Numbered from the stretch's first letter, positions 23,136-36,964 are shown. The stretch: 64,000 bases of DNA from Macrolepiota albuminosa (GCA_027475525.1 JAMWFC010000058.1:620001-684000), one strand, 5' to 3'. Notes: a model not told the origin generated them from the sequence alone. Translations and numbers: made by a program.

Positions 23136-26100
23136 ATGTTCTCGCAATTTCGTCAGGCTGTCGAAAATCTGGCACCCCTTCCCCGGACCTCTTTAGATGG
23201 TCAACCAGCAGATACGCGTCGCGACAGCAGCCTACCTCGCGGTTCGCTCGACTCCCCGGTACACCCTTCTTCACCTATGTCCTCCACTCAATTGGCGGAA
23301 TCAGCCCTAAGCAATCTTCGCAAATCCTTGACGAGTCAGCGCTCTGGTACTACAGGGTCGCCTGCCAAGCAAGGTGCTACGTCACCGAGGGAGGGTCGGA
23401 CGAAGTCACGACTAGAAGATAGATTACGTGCCGCCACTTCAATCATCAGCGAGCCGTCTCATTCAGAAACCTCACGAAGGCAATCTTCTCCAACAGTATC
23501 CGAGGTTTTCAACCATCTCTTTAGAAATGTCTTCTAATTTCTGACTCCACTACCTCAAAGGACGCAGTGACTGTCGTTCCTACCGAAAAAGCAGACACAG
23601 ACTCAGTCAACAAACCCTCAGAACCAATGTCGAAAACAATTGCAGAGACCTCGGAGATTACTTCCGATGACTCACCACGAGAGACAGAACTGCCGAGCGA
23701 AAGTTCGTCAATACAACCACCGAAGGCATCAGACTCGGTAATAGAGAGTTCTTCCCATATCGAAGAAGTACCAACAGCCTCTGACTCTACGGAATCCTGT
23801 CAGTCTACTCCTGACTGTGCTAATGAGTATGAACAGCCTTCAACATCCGGCTCTTCCTCTGAACCCCTCGAGACCGAGGTTGGGAAGGGTATATCATTCA
23901 TTCAGCCGCTCTCCACGACCGTCCTTGAAAGCGATTCTAGCCCGACAGGCGTTGAACAGGTCACCGCTGAAATACAGTCGTCTGATGCCGATTGCGACAT
24001 TTCTAGGACTACCGAGAAGACATCGGGTCCGGAGGAAAAAACAAGTGTCGAGGAACTTCAAGAAAAGTTGAAGCAGGTGGAACAACGATTCACAGGTATT
24101 GCTGTTACAAATATCTTTCCCAATCATCCCTGATTATCTTCCTTTCCGATAGACGTTTCCATTTCTTTCAAGCGCTTACAGGAAGAGAAACAAGCCGCTG
24201 ACCTTGTGCTCCAAGAACTTACTCCGTTAGAGAGCGTACATAATGCTTTAGCTCTCCGTGAATACTTCCGGAATCTGGATTCTACAACCGGGGTTAGTGT
24301 AGTTCATCTATCTTTGGATTGCAATGTCATACTCACCCCTTTGTAGATTTTTCAGGATGAAATCAAGCGTCTCAATGTCAAACTCGAAGGTAGAGCTCTG
24401 CAATCCGATTTCAAGTGTCTGTCTGACTCTTTTCATGCACTCAGTACAAGAAGACCGTTTCGAAGAGCTGCGGGACACTCATCGTCTAGAATCTTCGTCT
24501 CAGTCCCTTCAAATTGAAAAATTGTGTAAGGAAATATCAGAAGCAGAAGTTCTTTTGAAAGCCGCGCAGAGAGCAGATGCTCAAGCCGAGGAGACTGCGC
24601 AGGAACGGAAGACAGAAATTGACAATTTGCGTAAAGAACTTGAACGCACGAAATTACTCGCGAAAGAGGAGGAAGAAAAGCGTGTAAAGGCCATTAGTCT
24701 ACTGAAAACTGTCCGGCAGAAGCTCGTGAAGGCCGAGAAGGAAAAGGAGGATGCAACTGCCGCTGTGACTCTGTTGCAAGAGAAGGGAAGAGAAGAGACG
24801 GAAAGAGAGCAAACAGAAAAATCCAAACTACGTAATGAGCTCGACACCGCGAACTTGGAGAGAGAGAAAGCTCTCGCGGCTCTTAAAATTCAGTTTGATA
24901 AAGAGATTACAAGTTTGAAGGTGCAGTACGACCAGGATATCGCGACTTATAAAGGGAAGTCTGAAACTGAGCTTGACACACTTAAGGTATGGTTTATTAT
25001 TTATTATAAATGGAATATTTTCAACACATAGATCTCAAGCGTGCTCATACTCAAAAAATCTCTGAACAAGAAGAGCAGATACGGTCACTACAGCAATCCT
25101 TAGCCCTCATCACAAAGGACAAGGACGCCTTTTTTTACGATCTGCAACTGCGCCAAGCGGAATTGGAATCTGCCCAGTCACATCTTGAAGTCTTGGAGAG
25201 CCAGAATACGGAGTACCAGTATCAGCTACGTGAACTTGGCGATCGTTACGGTCTCCTCAAGGATGATTTTGCAGAGGTACAACGTGATCTAGAGGCTAAA
25301 TCACGAGAACCCGCGACCTCATCCAATGAAATAGCTCGTCTGCTTTCGGTCGCCGAGTCGAAATACGAATCGAAGCTCTTCGACCTCAAGAAGAGCCTTG
25401 AGGCAGTAGAAAAGGAACGGAATGACAGCGACGCTGATTGGAGTCATAAACTTCGCGACAAAACGAAGGAAGTTGAAGATCTAAAACGACTTGCCAGTGT
25501 TGTTGCTCAGACGGAAGAACAATACAAAGAGACGGTGGCAGGACTAAAGGTCAACATAACAAACGACTTGCCAGTGTTGTTGCTCAGACGGAAGAACAAT
25601 ACAAAGAGACGGTGGCAGGACTAAAGGTCAACATAACACGTTGGAAGATAAGCAACACCTCCTCTTGGAACAACTTCAGGAACTTCGACAAACTAACGTC
25701 AGTGTTCGAGAATCTGAGGTAAGGTTTCTGTCCTTCGCTCATGGATGGGTTGAGGTTGTTCATGTCTTGTTCAGAAATCTTGGCGATCACAAGAACAAGA
25801 ACTGAATCTAAAGATTGCCATGTTGGAGCAGCTTGTTGAGGAGAGCAAACAACGCGAAAATCACCTCCGTGTCGGAAATAAGGTTGGTCTCAAGATTACA
25901 GATTACAGATTACTTATACTCTCAATACAGACTCTTCGGGAAGAGCTTCGGAAAGTTCAGTCTTCTGCTGCTTTGCTTGAGCGGCAACGAAATCCGGGTG
26001 TGGGATACTGGACCTCTCGTTCTCCTGAAAATAACGCCACTGCTAGTCAAGTCTCGGTGAACACCCCTTCTACAGGGGCAACATCTCGAGTCAGCTCCCC

Positions 26101-26326
26101 CGTCTTGGAACAGAAGAATGGAAACGACGAGGAAGTCAATTTGGAGTATCTAAGAAATGTTATATTACAATTCCTTGAACACAAGGAAATGAGGGTATGT
26201 TTCAATCATTGTAATTTTTGGTTGACAATTCAACTGTTCATCTCGCAGCCAAACCTGGTGAAAGTATTATCCATGATTCTCCACTTTACCCCACAAGAGA
26301 CGAGGAGATTAATTGCTAAAGTATAG
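23136..26326 (+). CDS. GRIP-domain golgin (coiled-coil Golgi tether)
   Basis: Ten exons: 23136-23504, 23561-24095, 24153-24292, 24347-24389, 24445-24986, 25040-25549, 25680-25718, 25775-25882, 25931-26194 and 26249-26326, about 875 residues. The N-terminus (MFSQFRQAVENLAPLP) is conserved in fungal golgins, followed by a Ser/Thr-rich region and long coiled coils rich in Glu/Lys/Leu. The C-terminus is a GRIP domain: VNLEYLRNVILQFLEHKEMR then NLVKVLSMILHFTPQETRR, which binds Arl1-GTP at the trans-Golgi (yeast Imh1, human golgin-245). A 77-bp perfect duplication (25484-25637) straddles the end of exon 6; the model still works because the second copy falls in an intron. The true intron is probably 53 nt. 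Confidence 0.9.
25484..25637. repeat. 77-bp perfect tandem duplication (site 2)
   Basis: 25484-25560 equals 25561-25637. It covers the end of golgin exon 6. After removing one copy, exon 6 splices to exon 7 through a normal 53-nt GT-AG intron. Confidence 0.92.
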
Positions 26327-26399
26327 ACTAGACGTCCCTCATGGACCCAAGTGTACTATGTTCGTGTTTGTTAAAGAACTCGCTCTCAACTTCATCTTC

Positions 26400-28550
26400 T
26401 ATCCTGCGGTAAACCACGGAGCATTCAGTGTTGGTGTGAAATCATTGCAGAGAAGTTGGCGCGAGTTGGAATTGTATACAAGATGAGAACGCGTATAGAC
26501 CGGACTCGCATGAGTACGGATGAAAGGAGTCTAGTTTTCAGAGACAGTAGCATCTTCAATCCATCCAAATGCCTCAAAAGGTAAGAACAAGAGCTCAATA
26601 GCTTTAGCATCCACCGAGGGACATGACACAGCTATAATTCTCAGGAAAAGATTCAATGCAGGAATGATTCCAGAACCTTCAATGGCAAGGGGGCCGCTAT
26701 GCTATGAGGCGCAAACAAACATGAGAAATAAGGGAAGGGAAACAGGGGATAACATACAGGTGGATTTTACCTCTGAACATTCGAGATAGTATGAGCGACG
26801 GCTGCTTAGGTAGGGTCCAGTTTAAGAGAGTTCAACCCACTGCTAAAACCATGGATAGAGGCTTGACGAAACCCCCGCCGGCGAACTCGAACAAGCTCAA
26901 GCTCGGATCTCCTCTTTCGGCGACGCTACCCGGGGTAGAAAAGGTGTAGAGCAAAACAGTGCAAAATTGGTTAATTGGCGGACCCAGAAGGAATCCACAC
27001 ACGTCGCGTGGTTGTGATTACACTGTAGACCTGGAGAACCGGAGAGGCCGTCAAGCTCATGCAGACTGGATCCCTCTGTGGTCGATGGTATATCAAATAA
27101 GAAAGGTGTCATCCATTGCATGATGGAATAGTTGTCGGACGCAGTCCATCCATTTGGATTTTTTTTGAGAGAGATTGACTAGATATACTAACAGGTGAGA
27201 GCCAGGGCGAGCCCTGGTGTGAATGAACTTCAAAAAAGCAATCTGAGTAGAGATGATGAAGCGGAAGGGATAGGTAACGTTAGGACTGGCTTGGCTTAAA
27301 CATGCCTCGTCCGTGAGTACATAAAGAGGAATGTACACAGGCATCCAGGCCGCTGGAGACCTTTCAACATCCTCAGATTGTCCTCTGCAGCCTTCGTTCG
27401 AGATGAGGGATATGCATATTGTATTGCGAGTGATCGTGAGTGTCTTCCGTCTTAGTCGCAGGCAAAACAGCACTGACACGAAGAACACGCCCATGAAAGC
27501 CTATCGAGGTGGGAAGACCTACCACTATTAGATACTGAAGAGGGAAGAAAGCATATTGCGGTCATCGCGAGGATTTCAATCATACCACTATTTGAATCTA
27601 TAAGTGAAAGGGGCAGAAAGTTCGACCACAGAACCACTAATCGCGAGTGAAGGGATCGTACGTGCTTCGAGGGGACAGGAATGCTAGATTCTACGAGCAG
27701 GAGTTTCGGGCGCGAGGTAACTTACCTCTTAAGCACTCTTGACGCCAACTTCTTGCAGAAAGCTGAGCCAGCTCGTCCCGTGTAATAGTAAGGTTTATAA
27801 CAGCCTCTCCTTGACTGACGGAAACCTCACCCCAAGACTTGGAAAAACGTTTGGCACCCATAAAACATCTCTGGAGGGTGAACGATAATTGCCGGGGGGA
27901 GTGGCTCCGCACGGAATGGATAGGGAGGTGAGTGAGAAGAGTAGACAGGATCATGCCGATCTCTACCCCCGGAGGAGCGAGGAGCAGTCTAGTGAGAGGT
28001 ATGACATCAAGGACCGACTTCACAGTGCGCATGATAGAATCGAAGCGCTAGAAGCAGAGCTGTAGATTTTTCCAGCGCTAGTTGACAAGAAGGACACGCT
28101 TGACGGCATGTAGTATCAACACTAGTTGAGGGCGGCGAAGGGTCGGGACCGTCGAGCAAAAGAAGGCATAGCTCTGGAGTACTATAGTTCAAATAACGCG
28201 GGAAGACAAGTTGATCTCATCGGCCAATTGATGCGACAGATGTGTATACATATATAGCGTCTGCTGCATCAGATTCGGGGAGTAATGTATATCACAACAT
28301 TCGAACATTCGACAGAGAAACTGGCCTTACGGACAACTTGAAGACATTTACCACGAGCTTTGAAACGGAAAAAAGTTGACATCGTGAAGGAGTCCCGCGA
28401 CCTTGTTTCATCGTGTCTCTGGCGGACGCTGTATCCTGCCTGTCCTATCCCCAAGCCAAGGCGAGTAGCTCTCCGGCGCGCTGCAGCACACGAACGCGTT
28501 GAGTTTGTCACGTCGACATATCAAGTCACATGACGCAGCACAGCTGAACC
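26400..28550 (-). other. Unresolved region, possible minus-strand gene
   Basis: No family is recognised here. The best coding evidence is a minus-strand frame at 28032-27691 (GVEIGMILSTLL, then KRFSKSWGEVSVSQGE and ITRDELAQLSARSWRQECLR) that ends at a good GTAAGTT donor, and a frame at 28192-28007 with CRQACPSCQL. Further minus-strand frames at 27494-27093 contain a hydrophobic segment (GVFFVSVLFCLRL). These could be exons of one multi-exon membrane protein of roughly 400-500 residues, but I could not chain them with confidence. A promoter for MED5 must lie at the right end. Confidence 0.35.
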
Positions 28551-28573
28551 CTGGTTCATGAGGCAAAGTACAG

Positions 28574-31500
28574 ATGTCTTTGGCTGAACTTACAAGAAAT
28601 TGTTTTCAAAGTGGAATATCCTCCGCCAAAGTTAGTATTACTGCTTTTGTCAGCTTATAACTGTTGATTTAGCTGACAGTGGGTGGAACTGTGCAAACTG
28701 TTCATCTCAAGACAAGAGTCACCTCGGCCTCGGGAAATAACAGAAGTGGACCTGAGTAGTGCGTGAATTCATATATGTGAATACCCATACATTGCATTGA
28801 TATTGGAGGTCTATATCGCAGACTCAGTCCTTGTGCTTTGTCGTTCTTATCCTGGGGATCCAGATCTTCAGGGATACTTGAAACATGCAATGAACGAAGG
28901 TTTACTTTCAATCTCTACTTTTGTGGCGACACTGCTGCAGGCTGCTCGCTCGTCTGAGCTGCACGCACCCGCTACCCTTGACATGCTTTGTCGCGTTGCA
29001 TTGGATGCACATTACTCTTCTGGACTGTCACCCATTGGTTCCGTGGTTGGCTACAACGAGTCGACAATCAATGTTTTGGGTATAGTTCAAGATGCCATCG
29101 CCTTGCTAAGGACAGCCCACTCACTTCCAATGTCGCACTTCCATCAATTAACTACATCTGCATCCGAACTTGTGATACTTTTGCTCTCATGTGTATCTGA
29201 CATCTCACAAGTTTCTACTGCACAAGCCATGGTGTACTTTGCTGATGCCAATGATCTCATACAGAGCTTTCAGCTTGCGCCGAATGTTCGACACGTGTTA
29301 GAGACATTTGTGCTGTCTCTGAGCCTTCTGATTGGTGACGACGTAAAGATAGCAAGGGAAGCACAAATGTTGCATCCCATCCCATTGGCTCTAGGCAAAG
29401 GCAGTGTACACGGTTCTGGTTCAGAAACAGATATCGTTACCTTCAGCTTGTCCCTGCATCATCTTGTATGTCTTTGAGGAATGACAACTTTGTTCTCCTG
29501 ATCACAATATAGGTTTCCTATAGAGCTGATGATTTTGGTTTGGGTGACAGTCAAATTTCAACTGCATTGCTTGTGGCGTTATTCAGATGGACTGCTTGGT
29601 CACCTGTGGTGTTCTACACACAATTGTTCCTTTCAGCTTTTACATGCCTCAGTCAGAGTGCTTCCGAGGCGTTGATATGGAAAGCCTTTGTCGTGGGTCG
29701 CGTAAGTCTTCGCCATCATTAAGCATCTCTTTGCAACCTGAGATGATGAATACAGCTTCCTCGATTGCTGCTTTTGTTCGAAGCTGCTGTAAACGCAGAT
29801 GGGATCACCAGTACCGACTGGGTAAGCGCATAATCCTCGTGAAAACCGATAATAATAGTTCACTGCTGGCTTCAAGAAACGTGCACTTCAAGCTGCCCTG
29901 CAGACAAACTTGAAGACCGAACTTATCGCTCATTGCGATCAAGCCATTTCGCTGGCAAGGAAAGTCAATAAGTCACAGGACGACGAACTGTGGGTGGAGA
30001 GTTCGTCGAAATGCCAGTTTTCTGGACTTATTCGACAATAGGCAAAGACCTTTTTCTCGAGATCTTCTTCAAAATCTTATTCAACTCGATCTTATTTCGT
30101 CTACCTTCGCGATTGGAGTTGATCCATGCATTTCAAATGACGACTTACCGCGTCTTCAGGTGGAAGCGCAAGACTATGGTCTTGACCTCGAAGTAAGTGA
30201 AGAGTTTTCTTGTTCTGACGTAGGATATGATGCGTATTAACAGGCATATCTTGAATCTAAATTCAGTCCAGACATCAGTGTTGAAGAAATATCATCTTGG
30301 ATAGGTCGCATTGCGAACGACGATACATGTCACAGTGTTTTGTCAACAGTCCTTCTTCGTGTGAGCTTCATTTGCTTGTGTTGATGAGTTAACTGATTGA
30401 TACACTTATAGCGCTTTTCAACCCTTGCGACAACGTATGACGTCGATGCGTTGAGTCATCTTTGCAAAGTGCTCTATACCTTTGAAGTCATCCTCGAAAT
30501 TATGGCACTACACATAAAAGTATCTGATCTTATTTTTCGTGCACTACTTTTCCTCGACCATTATGATTGTGAGACTGTTGGTACGTTGTTTCTGTTGACT
30601 TCAAACCTTCTCAATATCTGAAATGACTGAGCAAGGGGATCCTCAAACCGCAGTAAGCCATCTCGGCGATGTTGTTATATTTGTCCAACACACGACAACG
30701 CGGTTCCACGTGCGGTTTATCCTACTTCATGGCTTTGATCGGATTTTGACTGCTTATAGTTGGAAAGAGAACTGTATACTTCAGAAAATCGGACACTCTC
30801 CTCTACCTTTCTCAAATCTACCGATACGTCATACACAAACGATTCTTTATCCCATGAAGATAGCCAAGCCTTCGGCATTTGGTTTAAGGCTTTGTTTGAC
30901 AGCGGCAGTGAAGGAATAGAAGACAATATACTTAGGTATATTAGATTTTAATGTCGGTTGTTGATACTCAACGTCAACCTAGGTCGACTCGACCGAAGGT
31001 TCTCTTGAAAATATCCGCAACTCTATTTCTTCAAGCAATCACATTTCATGTGATGCAGAAAATCGACAAGGATACTTTGACCAATGGGGTTTCTTACTTC
31101 ATGGGACCTTTGTTGAGCTGGACACTGGTTGGGATCATCAAAGCCCTCATAAGAGAAATCATACAACAAAGGCTGTACGTCCGATTTCTCAACTTGCTTT
31201 GTGGTCCAATAATCAGACCATCATTTCTAGTTTCAATCCAATTACTCGTATAGAGATTCTCCAAACACTTCTGCTATCTCCCTCGTGTCCTCGCCCTGTT
31301 CTGCAACTCGTTGCTCCAAAGGTGTACATACTCCTTGGCCACAGGAAAGGCAAATTAAATATATCGACTCTTCCTGGCGTTGATGTCATTGCAATAAGAC
31401 GCGTCGTTGAGGCTGCACTTGGCGTTCACACTGAAGGTGACTTGCTTTCATCGCTTGCTATCTGTACCTCCAAGGACTAAAATCAGCAGATATGTCTGTA

Positions 31501-32088
31501 GACCTGCCGGCCTCTATTCCTCGTATTTCATGGGAGGATGAGCCAAGACAACTCATTCAGACAGCGTTGAGCATGGCACGGGCAGGAAAAGCACCCTCTC
31601 TTGACGTTCCACATTGCATTAAAATCATTCCACCGACGACTTTTTTACATCTTCTGTGGTCAGAGCTAGCTAGTTTTTCCAGTGTTGGTGAAACAGAAAT
31701 TAGCAGGCGAATTGCCACATTTGTTCTTGCCATGCCGCGAAGCTTGAGCATGCCACCCCTCCTGCCGATCTTTTTACACGTCGTCATGCCCTCAATAATT
31801 TTTGCTATGGATCATCAAAAAACACCTGATCATGCGTTGAAGGTCGACCTCCTCGTAACTATCATCTCATCAGCTCTTACTTCCGCGTTACATCTCGAGC
31901 TTGGAATACGATCAGTGACTGGAGAGCACCAATTTGTCCTTGGTCAATCTAGTTCTGGCATGGCCCGGAAACTTGCTGCAGATTTACGAGCGAGGCGAAA
32001 TCATACCAGTCGAGAAGTACTCCAGAAACTGGCATCTTCACAATCATTCGCAGCAAACTTCGCAGTATCCATAAATGACTTGGGCTGA
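28574..32088 (+). CDS. MED5: Mediator complex subunit 5 (Med5/Nut1)
   Basis: Fourteen exons: 28574-28630, 28680-28758, 28822-29465, 29513-29701, 29756-29821, 29877-29989, 30042-30192, 30244-30360, 30412-30580, 30636-30709, 30760-30935, 30983-31174, 31231-31436 and 31487-32088, giving about 944 residues in one frame. It starts MSLAELTRNCFQSGIS and continues WVELCKLFISRQESPRPRE and YPGDPDLQGYLKHAM, the N-terminal block of fungal Med5. The middle and C-terminal blocks (SWTLVGIIKALI, EILQTLLLSPSCPRPVL) also fit, and the protein is mostly alpha-helical. Med5 belongs to the Mediator tail and links activators to RNA polymerase II. Individual internal splice sites were chosen by frame, so a few could be off. 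It converges with ZRC1. Confidence 0.85.
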
Positions 32089-32209
32089 TTGCAGACATAC
32101 AACGACGATAATAATTATCCAGTAATAAAAAAGCAGTTTTCAGCTGTTACACTTCAATTGGAGGCGGAGCTAGAACAGATTTAAGCCACATGATTTATGA
32201 AGTACAAAT

Positions 32210-33903
32210 TCAATACTGACGACAACAAGCGTTCTCTATTGGGTCGCATGCTTGATCCGATGGACAGAGAACCAGACACGATGTTCCACCCTTGCATTAT
32301 GCATTCAATTTCATGAGCAGTGGTGGAAGAAAAAAAAACCAAGTTACCTGCTGCTGTTCCTGTGTACCTTCATATTCCGGCTGGATTGTGCTCGAATGTA
32401 TGCCGTGATGATGGAGTGCCTTACGAATCTTGACCGCAATTGGCATGAAGTCGTGATTTCGCGATGTGAGGACATGAACCGAGGCAATAACTTTTGATTC
32501 GGAGAGTTGCCAAACGTGTAGCTCGTGCACTGATAGCACACCATCAACTTCCAGAATAGAGTCGCGGACACCATCAAGGGAAATCGTGGGCGGCACGCCT
32601 TGAAGTAAGATGAACGACGCACTCCGGACTTACTGGACGTGAGGCACCACACAACGACGTCAAGAGCAAAATTGGTAGCACGTACCTAGGGGCAAAGCAC
32701 TAGAGAAGATGATGACAGTGATGACAAGACTGATAACGGGATCGAAATAGTATTTGAAACTCCATTGTGTGAGCCAAATGACGAGGCCAGTTGAGATGAC
32801 CCCAACATTACCGAGCGCATCACCTATGACATGTAAAACGAGAGCGCGCATGTTCATGGAGCCGTGAGAATGGCCGTGAGAATGACCGTGATCATCGTGT
32901 CCTGTTTTCGAGTTTTGTTGCAGTAGCGGTGTACGCTCTGACAAATTTGTACCAGAAAGCAAGCCTTCGTGAGTAAAATCCAAAGAACCCGAACTAGGGG
33001 AAATGTCGCCGTCAATAGAATTGCCTGGTAAAGAGGCGCTGTGGCGACGTGTCGGAGAACGAGCAAGTGCAATTTCTTGAGCTTCTTGGACTAGAGCGGC
33101 ACGTGTGGCAACAGGATGACCATACAGAGAGGTAAATTCGGTTTGTGTCGGGGATTGTAAACCGCTTTCTTGAAGTAAAGACTCTTCAGAGGAGGGACCG
33201 GCAATGGACTCTGGCCCTGATGGTTGAGTCTTACTGTGGGTATGAGTGTGGGAATGAGCATGTTCTGTCCAAGACGGTGAGTTTGAAAATGGCAAGCAAG
33301 ATGACCAGTACCTTGGAATAAGAACAAGCCTAGGATATTGGATGCCAAGCCGAAGGAACCGACAATAACGACGAGTTTAGGATTAGATATTTCTGGTGTC
33401 TGTCAGCAAATTTGATCCGAAACGCCCCCGAGTAACATGCCTGGTTTACTGAAGAATCTTTCGACTGCCTCAAGGAATATCGAAAAACAAAGTGCAAGAA
33501 GGAAGACGCCATTAATAAGAGCAGCTAGAATTTCGGCCCTGTGCCATCCGTAGGAATAGCGTGAGTTGACAGAGGAGTTGGCGGTGAGCTGATATGATGT
33601 AAGCGCAAGAGGGGAAGAGGGGACGAATTGTGAGCACCTTGATGGCATAAAGAGCAACGACGAGACTCATGACATCGCTTGAAAATGTGTTAGGGGACTA
33701 GAAGACGAGAGGAAAAGTAGACTGACTTAAGCATATGGAAACTATCTGCAACGAGCGCTAAAGAACCCACGGCGTAGCCTGTGGGGCATGAGAAGATATC
33801 TGCAGACGGAGAGGCCGGACACACCGACGACAAGCTCAATGAAGAGAAAAATAACATCGATGACCAAGAGGAGAATGATGCGTGCAGAACGCGACAACGC
33901 CAT
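32210..33903 (-). CDS. ZRC1: Vacuolar zinc transporter of the cation diffusion facilitator family (Zrc1/Cot1-like)
   Basis: Eight exons: 33903-33825, 33778-33727, 33677-33638, 33588-33441, 33392-33312, 33264-32686, 32628-32348 and 32290-32210, giving 446 residues. Six membrane helices are expected. The two metal-site motifs HxxxD are present: ADSFHMLND in TM2 and HVIGDALGN in TM5. Between TM4 and TM5 lies a His-rich loop (EHAHSHTHTHSK and HDDHGHSHGHSHG). The C-terminal cytoplasmic domain has VHELHVWQLSESKVIASVHV, and the protein ends in a Cys-containing tail (ENACC) seen in fungal members. It exchanges cytosolic Zn2+ for H+ at the vacuole. The intron at 33393-33440 is GC-AG. Its start is preceded by AT-rich DNA. 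Confidence 0.94.
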
Positions 33904-33960
33904 TGCATGGAAGCAGAAAGTTATTGCCAATCTCTTTGACCAGAGATACGCGGAGTTTAA

Positions 33961-36900
33961 ATGTCACGTGGTTTGACGCGTCGTGTTCCAACGCATACCC
34001 TAAATTCTGAAAACCACAATTCAAAAGTCGACAGATTCTCTAGGTCAGACCATTTAATAACTTGGGAAAAAAGATTGATACGAATGGGGAGTTCATCATA
34101 CACATATGTGTCCTTCTCAGAGATATTACTGACTTCCAAGAATTCATTCTTATTCTCTGCATTTGAATCAATCATTTCAATGTACTGGGAACTAAATACA
34201 ATGGATTCTCAGATGCTGAATTAAAGGGCCGCTTGGCAATATTCAAACATTTGGCGTGTCCGAGTCCGAGTCGAATGAATTGTAAATGCTCCGCAGCTGC
34301 AAAAGCAGACGGGTACGTGTTCCGCTTTGATAACTCGTCGTAGTTTCATGGAACCCACCGATTAGATTCCAGGAAAAGGGCGAGCAAGTTGGAATAGATG
34401 ACATTGTCTTGTGGTTGTATGACTTTGTAAGTCGAGTTTGTTGTCCCGGATACCCACTCATTTGGGACAGAACGATTTGCTTTTTTTTGTTGGTGCGAAG
34501 AGTCACCTGGAACTTCGAGTGATTTTCGGGGGATTTTGCCGCTCCGGTAAGAGTGTGGCGATCCCAAACTCAGCTCAGACCAGAGCCAAAACCATCCAGA
34601 TTACAGGTACTTGGGCCAGCAGACGACCTTACGTAGTAAATGTACCTGTGGAAGGGGTGTGCAAGGTCAGAAAGTGTATCTCTGGTTTCGAGGAGAAGCA
34701 GTCATTCTTGACTAAAATGATAATCGCGGACATTGTCTGGGCCGAGGGGCTGTTCAAAATTGACGGAAAAGGGGATTATAGCATCAATCCCTCTTGAGTA
34801 TCGGCACATAATATGGCAGCGCCGAATGATGAACATCCGGAGGAATTCACGATTTATCATCGGGGATTGTAATCCCGACGAAGTGATTGAAGTGAAGCTT
34901 GGATTCGCGAAGCGAGTTCTAAGCAGGACATTGTCATACTCGTTACATATCCGTCAGAACTTTAGCATAGCGGCCATGCAATCATCGACATCATCGACCT
35001 CAAAGAATTCTTCGTAATCAGAGTCATGTCCATATCATGTTCGCTGAAGTGGGCCTCGACCGTATCGTCTGATTGCTCTTGCAACAAGGTCTGTAAGAAG
35101 TCAACTAGCTTCATACGAAACTCCGTCACTGTGGCATCGCACGCCAGCATGAACAGGCAAGCTACTGTCCCCGCGATGACTCTCCTCATCGGTCAAGATT
35201 GGCCTTGAAGGACTAGAAATTCAGCTGAGTTCGACTTGAAGAGTGTGGTGACATGGAAAAATAGCAAAATGGGTTCCAAGTGTACGATAGTGATGACTGT
35301 TTCATCCCTTTCTCCAGTGGTCTGAGGGCACAAACGCATATGGTGGTTCAACTTGTTGTATTTCGAAGACTTGCGCCTCGTGTAGTTAAACTGAAGCGCT
35401 AGGCAGGTAGCCGGAAGAGCTTTTTTGGAGATAACAACATCCCTTGGAGCGTAAGATAGATGGGAAAGTCCACCTAGAGAATCAGGAAGATTTATGTTTT
35501 CATACTGACTCCAACCCACATCATAATCGATTTTCTGCCCAGAAGCTTTCGGGGTATAATGAACGATACCACCTTTGATTGTCTCATTTCCACCTGCATA
35601 GCGTATACCAGAACTGGCACCCATCATGTAAAAAATCTCGAAAGACGGATGGACGTGTGATCGGCCAGACGTATACACATTTATCAGTGACAGACAGCAC
35701 CCTCGATATTGTACTCATCTTTGTCCGCCGTACCAGAACACGGCTAGTTGAATCCTAACGCTGAAAAAGGAGGGAGAAGCATCGATGTCAAACTTTGAGG
35801 GGTCCATGGAGAGGAACAACATTAATCTTTTCTTTTGTCTGATCTTCATCAGCGTCTGTTCAAGGAAAGAGAAGAGATTTTGACTCTTCAAGTATGCTAT
35901 GCCACACAGGATATCCAATTCCGCCGGTCATCGAATGCGAGTACAACAAAGGATATTCTCTGCCTTGCGCGAAGTTGGTCAGTTGCTTAGAGCGGTTGAT
36001 TTGTCCTTTCGACCTTTTCCTGTGGACGACGTTGCTGTGGCGAACAAATCGCAACAGATGTAGCACGTGGTACACATTCTGTATCTTTCTGGACTTGTGG
36101 GCTTCTCAGCTTCGCGGGCCTGCTTAACGACTTGATCAAAGAATTTTTCTCGCAGTTGTTCTTGAGCAGGAGAGACAGTGTCCATGCGTCATAATAAAGT
36201 GGAATCTTTCTGATAGAGAGATTGTAGCGAAGAAGATTCCAAATAAGCCTCCAGTTTGTTGTCAATATCACGAAGATTCATTTCCGTACATCGAAACACG
36301 GAGCAACCAGTGACACTTCAACGTGCAACCTGCGTGATTTTGCCACCCTTGAAGAAGCTGATGTCATTCCTGTCTGTAAGGGAAAGAAACCCTGACAAGT
36401 GTTGATGATCAGTCAGGCCGGAGCAAAACACAGCTCACCTTTGTACATAAAAGGTATCGGGTATTCACGAAGACAACAAGTGAGTCTTTCACCGTTTCCT
36501 GGACAACTCTTGATTCCCCTGTCCCTGATGATGGGAGAAGTTTGCACAAACAATAATTGGACCTCTGGTACATCATCCATGACATAGAACATGATTATCT
36601 GTCTGAGGTTTTGTGGGCCTTCCCACAAAACTTATGGCTCCAAAAATGTTCTGATGCTGAACAAAAAAAGAAGTCTCGCTTTTTTTTCAAGTGCACACTA
36701 TATCAGCCCGTATTGGGCCTTTTGATGGATGACTTGAAGGTGTGGAAGCCTTGTTGAGATCTACATCGGAGAACCAAGGTCAAAAGCCGGGAGAGATTAA
36801 TGTTGCAAAGCGGAATGAACTGGACTCGTTCTTTCCAGTTGCCTGATTGAGCGCTCGTCCCTGCATAGTCCAAGACAGGCGTCCATGAAGCCGCAATTGC

Positions 36901-36964
36901 CAGGCCCTTGATGGCGATTGTGACTGTCACATTCTCATCACACTTCATCCCCTTACCAGTCAGA
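33961..36964. other. Decayed or non-coding stretch
   Basis: About 3 kb without a gene model I can support. Short frames exist on both strands, such as minus 35678-35193 (160 codons, ending a run with SHLSYAPRDVVISKK), but no family is recognised and no consistent splice chain was found. A minus-strand pseudogene candidate lies at 35982-36281. A perfect 9-bp hairpin (ttttgtggg / cccacaaaa) is at 36609-36630. Interpretation: relics of one or more dead genes. Confidence 0.35.
35982..36281 (-). pseudogene. Possible pseudogene with an in-frame stop
   Basis: From an ATG at 36281 the frame reads MNLRDIDNKLEAYLESSS and LQSLYQKDSTLL, meets a TGA at about 36189-36191, then continues without shift through RMDTVSPAQEQLREKFFDQ, AREAEKPTSPERYRMCTTCY and an ICC motif to a stop near 35982. 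Helical character and a Cys cluster (CTTCYICC) continue across the stop, as expected for a gene killed by one nonsense change or an assembly error. I do not recognise the family. Confidence 0.4.

Noticed and set aside
32089..32184. Extra MED5 exon (TYNDDNN..)
   Set aside because: The only intron joining it would be 30 nt; the stop after INDLG is the simpler end.
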